From Rhynchopus sp. YZ270_cl-10 (taxonomy: Eukaryota; Euglenozoa; Diplonemea; Diplonemida; Diplonemidae): DNA of 64,000 nt. Made by a program: the position numbers and the translations under genes. The stretch covers positions 992,001-1,056,000 of the forward strand of contig OZ037882.1 of NCBI GenBank assembly GCA_964035575.1, written 5' to 3'. Under the pieces are notes generated by a model. That model was not told where the DNA came from. It searched no databases and saw only the letters and a program-made list of their open reading frames with translations. Every line of letters starts with the position of its first letter. Position 1 is the stretch's first letter. Shown here in pieces: positions 1 through 12,249 of the stretch.

Positions 1-1244
1 TCTTTTTTGGCATGGTGAAAATTTCGGTACAAGGAAGCGTACCACAAAAGAAAAGCGGATAATTGACTTTGGAAACAAAAACAAAAAAACAAAAAATGAA
101 AATGGGATGGGGTGGAAGAGAACGAATTCCGTTGTCGGATACAAACAAACAAAAAAAAAAAAATGAAAATACAGACACGTGGCATTACCCAGGCTGATTC
201 AAATATACAAAAAGTAGAACTTTTTGCTTCAGGTGGAAAAAATACACAGAAAAACAGCAACAAAAAAAATGCAAAAAAAAAAAAAAACCAAAAAAAAAAA
301 CCAAAAAAAATGGGCGGGTTTACGTGGAGTGGATGGAATGTGAAAAAGAAAAAAAAAAAGTGTACAGCCTGCATAGGGCTCGTAGGTGATTGTCGGTACA
401 AAAAAGGCGGGGAAAAAAAGGTGTGTTTTTCTTCTTCTTTTCTTTTCCCTTTCTTCGTTTTGAAAAAAAGGAGTGATACGGATTGCGTACAAAGAAAAAA
501 AAATGTTCAAAAAAATATCTGCATCTAAATATTGCCCTTTAAGGAGCTCACGCAAGCGTGATGACTCCAGGCTGGGACGAACCCATATAGTCAGGGGTCT
601 TGCTGTGTATAACCCTTCGGGGGGGGGGGACTTACGCTTTTTTCTCCAGCAGGTTTTTTGCTACTCATTGCTCGAAGGCATGCGTTGTGTGTGTATCATA
701 GTCCCCCCTCCCTACCACCCCCCCATCATCCAGGTCTTCCTGTCCCCCCCCCCCCCCCCCCCCCACACACACAGCAAATAAAACACAAAACACATACACA
801 AACGCCACCGTACCCACGCCCCCCTGCACTCTCAATAAGCCTGCACATTGCATCCATGTCGTACACCCCAGCACGTAGCATGCTTTTGACGAAGAAGAGA
901 GGGCTGGTTGCTGCGAGTATGCCTTAGTTTTTTTTTTTATAAAACAACTTGTTGTCAGCAGCCCTCAAAATAGGAGGATTTTTGTGCAAATCAGCGTAAA
1001 CAACGTTACTTAGTAGTTTCCTACCAATTGTTGCTGATGTTTTTTTTCCCCCTCTCTTTTTCCACACACCCGACACACCACACCTGCAGACGTACTTCTC
1101 TTCTCTGCGGTGATGTACCTCAGACAGCGTGCGCCCGCACATCCCGCCCAGGTGCGTGCAGCCAAGCGCACACGCCACGAAGTCTGTCGGGATGGCACCA
1201 TCGATCTCGACGCAAAAGTGGAGAGGTCTATGAGAAATTGGCAG
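1..1244. other. Homopolymer-rich intergenic DNA, no gene seen
   Basis: A-rich on the left (to about 530), then C-rich, with a run of 21 C at 744-764. The open frames are Lys- or Pro-rich products of the homopolymers and show no domain. A segment near 939-975 (acaacttgttgtca) recurs near 11336, so part of this is dispersed repeat. Confidence 0.6.
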
Positions 1245-1440
1245 TACTGAGGACTGAGGACTGAGGACTGAGGACTGAGGACTGAGGACTGAGGACTGAG
1301 GACTGAGGACTGAGGACTGAGGACTGAGGACTGAGGACTGAGGACTGAGGACTGAGGACTGAGGACTGAGGACTGAGGACTGAGGACTGAGGACTGAGGA
1401 CTGAGGACTGAGGACTGAGGACTGAGGACTGAGGACTGAG
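1245..1440. repeat. Minisatellite, GGACTGA heptamer, about 28 copies
   Basis: An almost perfect head-to-tail array of the 7-bp unit GGACTGA. The reverse-strand frames through it (repeating VLSPQSS) arise only because three 7-bp units make 21 bp, so they should not be called genes. The ACTG core is shared with the array at 40632-41478. Confidence 0.95.
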
Positions 1441-4149
1441 TACCTGAGTTGAGACAAAAAAAAAAAAAAAAATACAGTGGAGTTCAGGGAAGTTCCTAAG
1501 TGGGACCGAGAACATGAAATTCTGGATTTTAGTTTTTTTTTCCTTTTTTTTTTTCCTTTTTTTCCTTGGGGGGCTTTCTTGTGGTTTCTGGTGGGTTTCA
1601 CTGTAGGTGACACACCACCAGTGTGGTGAAATGGTCGAAACTCTCAAAAGCAAGAGTTTTCAGGGGGCAAGAAAAAAAAATTGACAACAAAATCCTTCAC
1701 TGTCCAGGGCTGTACCCCCAATTTTTTTTTTGCCTGCGGCGCCATTTTTCATTTTTTGCTCTGCAAAAAAGGGTTCGTTGGAAGCTAGATTTTTACACTG
1801 TACTCAAAATTTTTGCCTGCGGCGCCATTTATATTATTTTTTGCTCCGCAAAAAGAGAAGTGCAACGCCTCACCGTTCATCGGCGGAAGCACTGGTTCCA
1901 CGGGTTATCGAACCCCAGAGAGCACTTCATTGGCATGCACGCGGTTACCGCGAGGGAGCGTGTATGCAGGTACAAAATCACTGCCCCATCCAAATAATAT
2001 TCCCAACGTCTTTGGGGGTCCCCTTGCATTTTGCAGCCAAAAATGCAACTAGACCAAAGCTGCAAAAAGTTCCGCGCGAGTGTAGCGCGCCCGGGTTTGG
2101 GACCCCTTTTTGAATTTCGAGGGGCGGTTAAAGTGGGCCCAGAATCACAGTTCTGACACTCATTTAGCATTGTGAGCAACTCACTAGTGGTCGTAACCAA
2201 AATTTGTATCAATCAAGAACTTGTCCATTTTCTCGAAATGACCCCACTACAGTGAGGGTAGAGCTCGGAAAGCCCGAAAAAGGGCAAAAAACCCCACCCA
2301 AAAAAAGGAAAAAAACGGGAACATAAATCCAGAATTTTGCTGTTTTTTCCGAGAACAAGGAACAACCCTGGTGGAGTTCATCCTCGGGTGGCTACACTTA
2401 TACAACCAAGTTTTCATTGAAATTCAAAACAAAGAAAGAAAAACCAATGCCTCCCTCCAGGGAGTGTTTTTTTTTGTCGCGTTTCCCTGTCCGTTTTTTG
2501 TATTCCGTTTTTTTTTTTAAAGGTGACAAAAAAGCGAAAATGAAGCTTTTCATCTAAGAAAAACCTTTCTTATTTAAGTGTAGGTGAGGTGTTGTTAAAC
2601 TGCATGTTCAGGCAGGTATTGTTTCCTTTGCTTCTGTTTATTAATCTGAAGAAAAAATAGGAGGGAAAAAAGGAAATACTGTCCTGATGAGGTGCTGATT
2701 TTGTATTGTATCTACAGTTTTGCGTGGGGTGATTTGTTATAAAATAAAATATTAAAAAAAAGGGTGTGGGAATCACCAAAGTGTTTTTGTGTCTGACACA
2801 AAAAAAATATCGAAAAATTGAACTAAATAAATAATGCCGTTTTGTTACAACCAAAGAAAAAGAAAAAAGGGTAAGAAAGAAGATACGTTATAAAAATAAA
2901 CGAAGATTCTGTCTGGTTTCCCCCCCTCCTCTTTGCGAAAAAAAAAAATAAAGAATTGAATAATTGGTGTGACTCATTTAACAGCGTTTTCTTGATAACA
3001 AAGGGATAAAAGAAAACTATTTTTTTAAAGGTGAGCCACACCAATGATGTTTTGTCGGCTTATTTTTTTCTTTTTTTTTTTTGGTGTTCCGGAAACACCT
3101 GTCAAGGACATGCCAATATAGGGGGGGTGTGTCATTTTATATCTTGCAGGCTATTTTTTGTGTGCATTTACGTATGTACCAACAACTTGTCCATTTTTGC
3201 AAAGTGACCCCACTACTGGACGGACGGATGCCAAAAATGCAAATGCCGGGATTTTTGGACGATTCATTTTTCCCGGCCAAAAAACCCACACAAATTATTA
3301 AGTGACACCCCTTTGTGTCAAGGACATGTCAAGGACATGTCAACGACATGTCAATATAGGCCCCCTCGGAACACCATTTTTGCAAAAGAGAAAAAAAAAA
3401 TACTAAAATTATCATGAAAGGGACGAAACACATAAGAGGATAGGTGAGGCGAAGGAGGTTGAGAGAATATTGTTTTTTGAGGGATGTACACAAAAAAAGG
3501 GGGGGGTAACCTTGTTAGACGATGTGTGTGCGAGATTGCAAGAGAGTCACATTCATCTTTCAAGTTATATTCTTGGCCGGGTCTTTGTCGTACGGCACTG
3601 TTGAGTGCCATTCCCTTAAGTCTAGCACAGCAAAGGCTTTTCCAACCCCTGCTTTTTTTTTTTCTCTCCATCTTTCGATTGAAAAGAATATCTTAATCAT
3701 TTTTGCAACTCCTGCTCTGCTCTTTCTCTCTCCCTCACCCAATGTGTGGAAATTCTTTTTTTTTTAAAAGGCGATGAAGGTAAGAGTGAAAAGGGGGGAA
3801 AAAAAAAGCTAGGTGAACCGAAAGTGAAAGGTTTTGCACAAAAAAAAATGTGTGGCTAACTACTTATCAAAATATGCAAAAAAAGAAAAAGAAAAAAAAA
3901 AAATGAATAAAAAAAATAAACCCTCACTGTGCGTCGCACAATGGTGTCTTGTTATTTTTTAATCTGAGATATTTTTTTTTTTTATTTGATTCAAGTGTCC
4001 CCCCAACGAATAATGCAAAAAAAAAAACCCACCAAATAAAAACCTCCCTTTCCCTCCCACCCTCGTGTAAGTCACTCAACAGACGAAAACTCAAAAAAAA
4101 GAAAAATGGTTGCATGGACACAAGGTTCCCCGCGACAGTAATAAAATGG
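1441..4149. other. Intergenic DNA with dispersed repeat fragments
   Basis: No convincing gene. It holds fragments of dispersed families: a box near 2213-2260 and another near 3180-3260 (ttgtccatttt...tgaccccac) belonging to the satellite-like family also at 10.6 kb and 61.2 kb; a block near 2370-2425 (gtggagttcatcctcggg) that recurs near 54655 and 62621; and GACATGTCAA copies at 3316-3355. The segment 3083-3375 is bounded by GGTGTTCCG and its inverse and could be a small decayed inverted-repeat element. Confidence 0.5.
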
Positions 4150-4157
4150 GTTACCCC

Positions 4158-5582
4158 CAGTGTTCCTAACGCTAGTTTTAAACTAAACGTTTTAAACGTT
4201 TTAAATTCTAAACGTTTTAAACTGTTTTAAACGTTTTAAACTCGAATAAAAAACGGTGGTGAATTTTGGCTTTTCAGGCAAAAAAAAAAAAAAAAATTTT
4301 TTTTTTTACAGGCAAAAAAAAATGTCTTTGCGAAAAAATGTGGTATTTTCCTCTTTGCTGAACTTTTCAGTGGCAGCAGGCACGGTGTAATTAGACACCG
4401 CATGGTGTCTAATTACAAGGTGCCACCAGCTCTGCCTGATAGGCCGAGCAGAGTGTGCCTGCGCCACTGGATGCTTGGTGTGCCCCCTTTGGTGTAGTGG
4501 AGCCGTCGTTGTGGTAGAAGATGGCCCCCACTCCTCCTTGGGGGTGCGCTGATCTGGTAGTCAGTGAAGCGCGTAGTGTTCTGTTTACCGTGTGCAAGGA
4601 TCTGTCTGTGTAGACGCGTCCCGTGTGGGGTGGCAGAGCCGCAAGAGCCAGTTCCGTCCTTTGCCGGTTCTCTTCGCTGCTTGCAGAGTCACTCTTGCTG
4701 ACACCCGGTATTTCTGGTGATCAGCACGTCATTCAGCGTACGATCCCACTCCCACGGTGACACGGGGTCGTGGTCCAGTAAGGGTGCGCGTACGCTGTGG
4801 CGATAGGCTCCCGTCTCCTCCACAGTCTCTATCGCTCCGGCAAGCCAGCTGTCGCCTGCAGGTAGCTTAGTCGATATCGCAGCAGCTCTACCAGGGGAGT
4901 CCTCCACCCGCATGAACTTCTCCAGGTCGTCCGCCGCTGCTGTTGTGGACAGAGAAGACACAGTGGTGTCCCATGGTGTCCCCATCACACACTAGCCCAC
5001 TCAACTTATCTTTTTCTCATGCAGGTGCGTGCAGATCTCCTCCGCATTGTGCAAGTCCTCCTCCAAAACTTTTGTGCTTACAGGGCGGGCATCCGCACCC
5101 TCGCGACAAGGGTGAACACCTTCTCGTCGTTGTGCGCCTTCCAGCCATCAACGTATACCGAGATGTGCAGGCTCTTTGCTAGGGCTGCTCTCACAGGAAC
5201 CATGACCCTGTCATACTCAGCCTTAAGTACCCTGTTACCCATCTGGAACCCGCTGGGAATTTTTGACACATCAAATGCTGGCACCAAGCGCTTGATCAGC
5301 CAGGTTTTAGCGCACTCATTAGGGTACCGTACAGGAAACAATTAGCAGGAGAAACCAAGAAAAACCAGGCTAAATTGACCCCAGATGCACCAAAACTATG
5401 ATTTTTGATACAGAAAAAAAAAATTCGAAAAATTCCCCCCACTTTTTTTACGTTTTTTTGTGCAGAACTGTCACCCGTTTTTTATTCGAGTTTTAAACGT
5501 TTAAAACGTTTAAAACGCGTTTTAAATAATTTAAAACGTTTAAAACGTTTTAAACGTTTTAAACGCAAAATTAGGAACACTG
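4158..5582. mobile_element. hAT DNA transposon, shortened, with 8-bp target duplication
   Basis: The element is bounded by inverted termini starting CAGTGTTCCTAA (first 12 bp identical at both ends) and by direct copies of GTTACCCC at 4150-4157 and 5583-5590. An 8-bp duplication with CAGTG ends is diagnostic of the hAT superfamily. Both ends carry clusters of AAACGTTT-type palindromes (about 4170-4240 and 5493-5567), the usual arrangement of hAT subterminal transposase-binding repeats. At 1.4 kb it is too short for a full hAT gene and carries only transposase remnants on the minus strand. A perfect 13-bp hairpin (arms GTAATTAGACACC) lies at about 4387-4418. Confidence 0.92.
4689..5341 (-). 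pseudogene. hAT transposase remnant
   Basis: Two minus-strand open stretches lie inside the short hAT element. The first (5341-5078, 87 codons) reads through ISVYVDGWKAHNDEKVF, which matches the first catalytic Asp block (DGW/DAW) of hAT transposases and corresponds to HADAWES in the complete copy at 58.7 kb. It ends just after a possible GTAAGC donor; a CCACAACAG acceptor candidate precedes the second stretch (4988-4689), so the two may have been exons. The downstream RNase H core and the C-terminal dimerisation region are absent, so it cannot encode an active transposase. Confidence 0.7.
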
Positions 5583-5858
5583 GTTACCCCTCCCCCCCCC
5601 CCCCCCCCCTTTTTTTGTGTTGAGAAATCTCAGATCATATTTTTTTTTTCCAAGGGATAGTGAACAGACTGTTTGCACGGAGAGTCTTTCTACACTAAAC
5701 CAGCCGCGATTTTCAACACAATATTTTGTACAACCACGTTTTTTCCCCCCGTTCTTTTATTCTTCTCAAAAAAAATTTTTTGCCCCCCCCCCACGACGTT
5801 GAAGTAAATGACTTTACTTGTGGTTTTACATGTGGCTCAGTCCATAAACCCCCCCCCC

Positions 5859-6653
5859 TAGGGGCGGTCATATCCTGTATTAAAAGTGTGAGAAAATGAC
5901 ATTTTTCAAAATGTTGTCAAAAGGGATTCTAAGGTAAAAAAAAGTAGAAAATCCACCCCACAGGCCCAAAAAAATGTGGTGTGCCTCGCTTTCCACCCTT
6001 TTTGTGCCTCTCAGGTACCCAAATCTCACTTTTTTAAAAATTGCCCCCTTGTGGTACCCCTGTAGGCTAAAATGGCTGGGTTTCAAAAAAACCACATTCA
6101 CACCATATTTTTGACGTTCTATGGGGTATGAGCCCCCACAGGTGCCCAGAACCACCCTGGAATCGGGTTTCTGCGACTTTCTGGGTGTTTTTGAGGTAAA
6201 ATATGGATTTTTTGGGTGTTTTTTGGCTATTTTAGGCCATTTTCAGGCTATTTTGGCCTGTTTTGGCCTATTTTCACTGCCTGACCGGTGTTTCAGGTTT
6301 TATGAGGTTTGAGCACCACAGGTGTCACGAAACACCCCAATAACGGTTTTGTGGGTCTCCTGTAGGGTTTTGGGGGTGAAATACACCCTTTGCTCTATGT
6401 TCTGGGCCATATTGGGGTGTTTTCTGTCCATAGTCAACCTGAAGGGGCAAACCAGGGGGGCACCCAGGTACCACAAGGGGGCAATTTTTAAAAAAGTGAG
6501 ATTTGGGTACCTGAGAGGCACAAAAAGGGTGGAAAGCGGGGCACACCACATTTTTTTGGGCCTGTGGGGTGGATTTTCCGGGTTTTTTCCCTTTTTATGG
6601 GGTTTTTGGGCACTTTTGAAAAATGTCACTTTCTCACATAGATATGACCCCCC
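5859..6653. mobile_element. Inverted-repeat element B, left copy
   Basis: About 790 bp with its own inverted ends: ggtcatatcc...tgtgagaaaatgac on the left and gtcactttctcacatagatatgacc on the right. Internal parts (caggcccaaaaaaatgtgg, cctctcaggtacccaaat) also occur inverted within the block. The whole block is repeated in inverted orientation at 7552-8293. Open frames inside are accidental. Confidence 0.75.
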
Positions 6654-6654
6654 C

Positions 6655-6692
<38 letters not shown>

Positions 6693-6693
<1 letters not shown>

Positions 6694-7554
6694 TAGGCAT
6701 ACTGTGCGGGCGAGTAAAAAAAACTCGCCTACTCGCCAAAAACTCGCCTAAAACTCGCCCATTTTTGGGGGGCGAGTTTTGGCGAGTTTTTTTTTTTTTG
6801 GTAGGGATTTTACCTTGGGAAAAGTGTACACACGAAAATATGAGGGAAATTTGAGTTTTGAAGAGAAAAATTTTTTCGTTCCACTTGAACAAGACCTCTA
6901 CAGTTTGCTTTGTAGGCTTCCACAACCAGTACCACCAGTCCAGCTGTACCTTCTGCGGATCCATGAAGCTTGCACAGATGGGTGCGATGTAGTCGTGGAG
7001 GAATACCGCCAAGGGGTGGCCTGCAGGGTTGCCATTTACCGGCATGGCGAGGACATTGTTGTATAGCGAGTGTAGCCCCGGCTCATGTCTTCGTCATCCT
7101 CCGGATTGTAGCACGTCTTGTCCCCCGGGATCTATGGCACGCTTGGATCTTCCCCTGGAGCAAATGTTTACATACATGCCTGTCAGCCACTGCCGTGACA
7201 TGGTTGCCTTTAGACGTACAAGTGACACAATTTCAATTTTTTTGTGTGTTTTCGAGTGGCATGTTGTCATCAGTCACCCCCGCCCTCCATTTTCACATCC
7301 TGGTGCACATTTTCACCCCCAAGGTGCGTATGTGCACCAGGATTTGCACCCAAATGTGGGCGAGTTTAGGCGAGTTTAGGCGAGTTTAGGCGAGTTTTTG
7401 GCGAGTTTAGGCGAGTTTTGGCGAGTTTTTGGCGAGTTTTGGCGAGTAATAGGCGAGTAATGGGCGAGTAGGGCGAGTTTTTGGCGAGTTTTTCCTGAAA
7501 ATCAGGAAAACGAAAAACTCGCCTAAAAACGGCTCGCCTGCACAGTATGCCTAG
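6693..7554. mobile_element. Inverted-repeat element C with GGCGAGTTT subterminal repeats
   Basis: The ends are CTAGGCATACTGTGC and its inverse GCACAGTATGCCTAG. Next to both ends are many copies of a GGCGAGT(TTT) motif, inverted relative to each other (about 6707-6790 and 7358-7535), a pattern typical of transposase-binding subterminal repeats. A minus-strand frame in the left half (about 6780-7045) could be a protein remnant but I do not recognise it. A 40-bp C run (6652-6693) borders it on the left. Confidence 0.75.
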
Positions 7555-8293
7555 GGGGGGTCATATCTATGTGAGAAAATGACATTTTTCAAAAATGCCC
7601 GAAAACCCCACAAAAAGGGTAAAAACCAAGAAAATCCACCCCACAGGCCCAAAAAAATGTGGTGTGCCCCGCTTTCCACCCTTTTTGTGCCTCTCAGGTA
7701 CCCAAATCGCGGTTTTTAAAAAATTGCCTACCAGTGGTACCTGAGGCAGGCTATTTGTGGGCAATTTGCAAAAACACCCTCCCACACCGGTTCCACACCG
7801 TTTTTTTGATGTTTTATGGGGCATGCGCCCCCACAGGTGCCCAGGACCACCCTGGAATCGGGCGTTTTTAGGCCATTTTCAGGCTATTTTGGCCTATTTT
7901 CACTGCCTGACCGGTGTTTCAGGTTTTATGAGGTTTGAGCCCCAACAGGTGTCACGAAACACCCCAGTAACGGTTCTGTGGGTCTCCTGTGGGGTTTTGG
8001 GGGTGAAATATACCCTTTGCTCTATGTTCTGGGCCATATTGGGGTGTTTTCTGTTTCATAGTCAACCTGAAGGGCAAACCAAGGGGGCACTCAGGTACCA
8101 CATGTAGGCAATTTTTAAAAAACTGTGATTTGGGCCCCTGAGAGGCACAAAAAGGGTGGAAAACGGGGCACACCACATTTTTTTGGGCCTGTGGGGTGGA
8201 TTTTCTACTTTTTTTTACCTTAGAATCGCTTTTGACAACATTTTGAAAAATGTCATTTTCTCACACTTTTAATACAGGATATGACCGCCCCTA
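7552..8293. mobile_element. Inverted-repeat element B, right copy (inverted)
   Basis: An inverted relative of 5859-6653, so the two B copies and element C form one large palindrome. The outer ends of the two B copies match each other best (both have the tgtattaaaagtgtgag variant), and the inner ends match each other (both have tcatatctatgtgag). This pairing suggests duplication by inversion rather than two independent insertions. Confidence 0.75.
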
Positions 8294-8302
8294 CCCCCCC
8301 CC

Positions 8303-9540
8303 CCTGAAAGGTAACCTCAGCAACTATTTGGATATTATCAAATATGTAGTAGGACGTTCTGTTCGATTTTTGTTTTAATGAATCCAGAGTAAAGTTTCTG
8401 AATTCATTAAAACAAAAATCGAGCAAAAAGACCGAGTACATATTTGATGGATCACCCCTGAGAGGTAAATAAGTTACCGGTAACCTGAATTACCGGTAAT
8501 TCCTTAAGGATTCCTTAAGAAACACGGAAAAAAGCAAAAAAACATCAAAAGAGGGGGTACTTTAATTTATCATTTGGAAACCCTTCCCACTTTACGCGTT
8601 GTTCATTTTTGTCTTTTTTATTCTCAAAAAAATCGGTTCATCCAATCGTGCCGGTTGCCGAGAGGCAGACCAGGGTCCTCCTCTTCTGCAATCTCAGGTG
8701 CCTTTTTCGTTGTGGTCTTTTCAGAAGAAATCGTGTAAGCCACCTCCACAAATTCTTGCGGATCGGAGAGCATGGAAGCAAGCACAGTTTTTTCTGTATT
8801 CCTTTGCCAACAAAAAAGAGCAGTGAAGAAGTTGCACTCTACACGGGTTATAGTGTATTGTGTTGAGTCCTTCAACTTCAACGCAATGCCAGTTGTATGA
8901 GCAATGTTGGACAGGTGTAAGGCAACATCATCTACTGTAACAAGATTCGTAACGACGATATCCTCCAAATGTCTGGACACGACTCCAAAATGGAAGTCCC
9001 GCCCGTCTTTCCCGTGTTTTTCACAAAAATAGTTAACAGTAACGGGTTTTGTACAAAACTTGAAAGGAGAAAATGCAAAAGTTCTTTGGACTGTAAGTGC
9101 CTCCCGACATCAGCCCACACAATTATGAAAACGAAAAGGCACCTGAGATTGCAGAAGAGGAGGACCCTGGTCTGCCTCTCGGCAACCAGGCACGATTGGA
9201 TGAACCGATTTTTTTGAGAATAAAAAAGACAAAAATGAACAACGCGTAAAGTGGGAAGGGTTTCCAAATGATAAATTAAAGTACCCCCTCTTTTGATGTT
9301 TTTTTTGCTTTTTTCCGTGTTTCTTAAGGAATCCTTAAGGAATTACCGGTAATTCAGGTTACCGGTAACTTATTTACCTCTCAGGGGTGATCCATCAAAT
9401 ATGTACTCGGTCTTTTTGCTCGATTTTTGTTTTAATGAATTCAGAAACTTTACTCTGGATTCATTAAAACAAAAATCGAACAGAACGTCCTACTACATAT
9501 TTGATAATATCCAAATAATTGCTGAGGTTACCTTTCAGGG
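8303..9540. mobile_element. Element E with ~410-bp inverted arms
   Basis: The termini read CCTGAAAGGTAACCTCAGCAA and its inverse; arms are about 8303-8714 and 9128-9540 and nearly identical. Inside each arm is a second palindrome around gttttaatgaat. The central 400 bp holds a minus-strand frame of about 118 codons (8980-8624) with no recognised domain, part of which lies in the arm. It sits within the outer element at a C/G run and looks like a non-autonomous insertion. Confidence 0.75.
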
Positions 9541-9810
9541 GGGGGGGGGTTTATGGACTGAGCCATGTAATTTTACTTGTGAAATTACTTTACTTGTGGC
9601 ACACGTAAAAACGTAGGCGTACAGCTCACAAGTAAAGTAAAAAATATTACATGTAAAACCACAAGTAAAACCACAAGTAAAGTAATTTACTTCAACGTCG
9701 TGCCCGCTCCCTCACTCCCCCCCCCTTGTTTGTGCTATTCAAAAAAGGTGCATATTTTCATTCCTTGTGGTGTTGGATGTCGAAGGTGTGTTTCTGTAAG
9801 AGAGAGGCAA

Positions 9811-9940
9811 TGGTGGCAGTATCGTGATGGGGAGCCCATTGGAATACGCAACATACATCAAAATACATACACGTGTATTGTGATGTATTTTGATGTATGT
9901 TGCGTATTCCAATGGGCTCCCCATCACAATACTGTCACCA
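9811..9940. repeat. 130-bp near-perfect palindrome
   Basis: Arms of about 62 bp (tggtggcagtatcgtgatgg and the inverse) around a loop of about 7 bp; I see only about three mismatches. A second hairpin with TTGTGCTTT arms follows at about 9970-10017. It is compatible with a snap-back miniature element. Confidence 0.85.
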
Positions 9941-10589
9941 TTAGGGGTAGGAGACCCCTTTGTTGTGCTTTTCGCTTTACGGTTTTCCCTTGTTGGTTCA
10001 GCAACCAAAGCACAACACTCCGAGGGGGGGGGGTTATATAACCCGCTCCGCGGAGAAATTAAAAAAAAAAAAAAAAAACAGAAACAGAAACAGGCTATTT
10101 CCTAAATCTGAGTTTCGATTTTAGGATTTGAGATTTGGGAAATGCCGCACTTTTTTTACCGACCAAATTTTCCCGGTTGCCGCACTTTTTTTTCGCCTAA
10201 GGGGGAAGGTAGGTAGGGCACTTCTGTCTGGGAAAAAGTGACCAGTGAAAAAAAATGTTGGGGTCCCGTGCTCCCAAATGTGCGAAATAAGCAAGAAAAA
10301 GTATTTTTGCGCACATGTGTATAAAAAAAATCTGCCTCCGGCGGGGTTCGTATTCGAGGGTTTTCAGAGATATCACGATATGAGGATTCCTTAAGAAACC
10401 ATTGAATCTTATTTCAGAATAATAGTACCTTAGAGTGTTTTTGGACACATATGACCCCACCGTGGAGAGCAATCGGCTCGTGCAATCAAAAGAAAGTGGA
10501 GAAAAGGTACAAAAAAAAAGTTGGGTACCGTGCGCCTGCGGCGCTTCTTGTTCCCTACCAGTTTCTACAGGCAAACACTTGCCCCCTTT

Positions 10590-11070
10590 ACCTTACACTG
10601 ACGGGTTTTGACCAAAACCAAGAACTTGTCCATTTCGGCAAATTGACCCCACCACAGAACGCACGGATTCCGGAAATGCAAATGCCGGTGTTATCGGGCA
10701 TTTTCATGTTTCAAGACGTCAGGATCAGGGAGAGAAAATCTGGTTGTGGGATTTACCTTGGCCCTCTTTACCCTACATGGATTTTGACCAAAACCAAGAA
10801 TTTGGCCATTTCGGCAAAGTGACCCCACCACAGCGCGGGCGGATTCCGGAAATTCCAATCGCGGTATGTTTTGGAGCTGAAAACCCACTGTTTTTTTCAG
10901 GGGAAAAATTGCTTCCAAATGTCGGAATTTTCCGAATTTTCCTGAAAATGACCCTTGTTTACGAGTATGGGTTCATATTTTGCGAAAATTTAAGTCACTA
11001 AATTTTTGTCCATTTTTCCAAATATGCCCCACCACAAGCCGGGATTGGCTCGGAAATGCAACAAAACGCC
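10590..11070. repeat. Satellite-like array, three diverged ~190-bp units
   Basis: Three copies of a two-part box (cttgtccatttcggcaaa, then gtgaccccaccacag, then ggattccggaaatg) occur near 10620, 10797 and 11003, that is 177 and 206 bp apart. The same box occurs inverted, again three times at about 190-210 bp spacing, at 61190-61680. Units are diverged outside the box. Confidence 0.65.
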
Positions 11071-11532
11071 CTCTTGGGCGGAAAAAAAACCTCACAAAAA
11101 TGCCGCACTTTTTTTGCATTTCTTTTTCGAAATTTTGGAAAAAACGCCCCAGAGTTAGGAAATAGCCTGAACAGAAACGATCCACTTATTGACATGCTAA
11201 AAACAATACACGGGGAGGAAACTGCTCCTTATCATACCCCATATTCCCCCCCCCTTTTTTTTGTCATAGTATTCCAATATAGGAGGGCCTTCACGCACTT
11301 CATTTTTTGAATGTGGGATGGGGGGTTTTTTTTTGATAAAACAACTTGTTGTCAATTCTAAAAAGATTGGAGGGCAGTGCTGCAGGGCAAACAAAAACGG
11401 ATTGAATAAAACAGAAGCTTTGCTTGTTTTCTTTGAGTACTCAATTTAACCACAACAACCGTACTTCAGTTTAACACATTTTTTTACCTTTTTTGTTTTT
11501 CCCGGCTTTGAGCGCACAAACAAAAGACCCGA

Positions 11533-11563
<31 letters not shown>

Positions 11564-12249
11564 GATCTCTTTTTGCTGCACTCTTCTTCTTCAAGGATTC
11601 ATTCTGCGAAGGGTTTTGTTTTGTCCTAGCCCGCACCCCCGGTATCGCATGTGATACTGTCTTTCCATGGCTACACCTGGGAAGGAGTTCCGTGCTGTTC
11701 ACAGAACTCGATAGGGGATTGAGCGTATCTAACAACGACCAAAACAAAAGAAAGTACAAAGAAGAGAATAAAAACAGTGGGGATTGCACTGTGGCAACGC
11801 CACCGAGGCAACTACACTACTCCAACAATTTATCAAAAAATGCAGGAACAATATCAAGGAACAATAAAACGCTTCCGCACTACTCTTCTTCTTTGAGGAT
11901 GCATTCTGCGAAGGGTTTTGTTTTGTCCTAGCCCGCACCCCTGTAGGGTGAAAACTCAAGCAATGCAAAGAAACGACGGACAGTGGAGATTTGCACCAAC
12001 TGTGGCAACACAACCGAGGCAGACTACACTACTCCAAACAATTTATCCGAAAAAGAAGAGAAAAAAACCCCTCCTCCACATAATTTTTTTTAAAAAACTA
12101 CTTGGATTAGTAATGCACAAAAAAATATATGTACTGTACCCAAAAATCCCACCCTTATCCCTTTCCCCCCAATGTTTCTTTTTTCAAGGTGACCAAGTAG
12201 CGGCTTAGGTTCATCTGATACGTTTTTCTTATTTTTTTTTTTCTTTTTT
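11071..12249. other. Intergenic DNA with an internal duplication
   Basis: No gene seen. A block (attctgcgaagggttttgtt, followed by cctagcccgcacccc) occurs twice, near 11600 and near 11899. A T-run of about 35 bases lies at 11530-11563. A copy of the recurrent gcttaggttcatc motif lies near 12187-12225. Confidence 0.5.

Larger units (their letters stand above)
5793..9701. mobile_element. Outermost element of a nested inverted-repeat cluster
   Basis: The left arm starts at 5793 (ACGACGTTGAAGTAAA) and runs through tccataaacc to 5848. The inverse arm lies at 9550-9701 and ends TTCAACGTCGT. The arms share an ACTTTACTTGTGG block and the sequence tttatggactgagcc. Between them lie four further inverted-repeat blocks (5859-6653, 6693-7554, 7552-8293, 8303-9540), each joined at a C- or G-run. 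No intact gene is present. Fragments resembling these ends recur at about 39175-39240 and 39353-39415. Confidence 0.7.

Noticed and set aside
924-1653. Long reverse frames with SVLSPQS repeats
   Set aside because: Produced by the GGACTGA heptamer array.
1895-1990. tRNA-like segment on the minus strand with a GGGTTCGATAACCC arm
   Set aside because: The T loop is one base too long and no A box, anticodon arm or acceptor pairing could be found.
3083-3375. Small element with GGTGTTCCG ends
   Set aside because: Only 9 bp of inverted end, no target duplication and no arm similarity beyond a shared GACATGTCAA motif; kept as a remark only.
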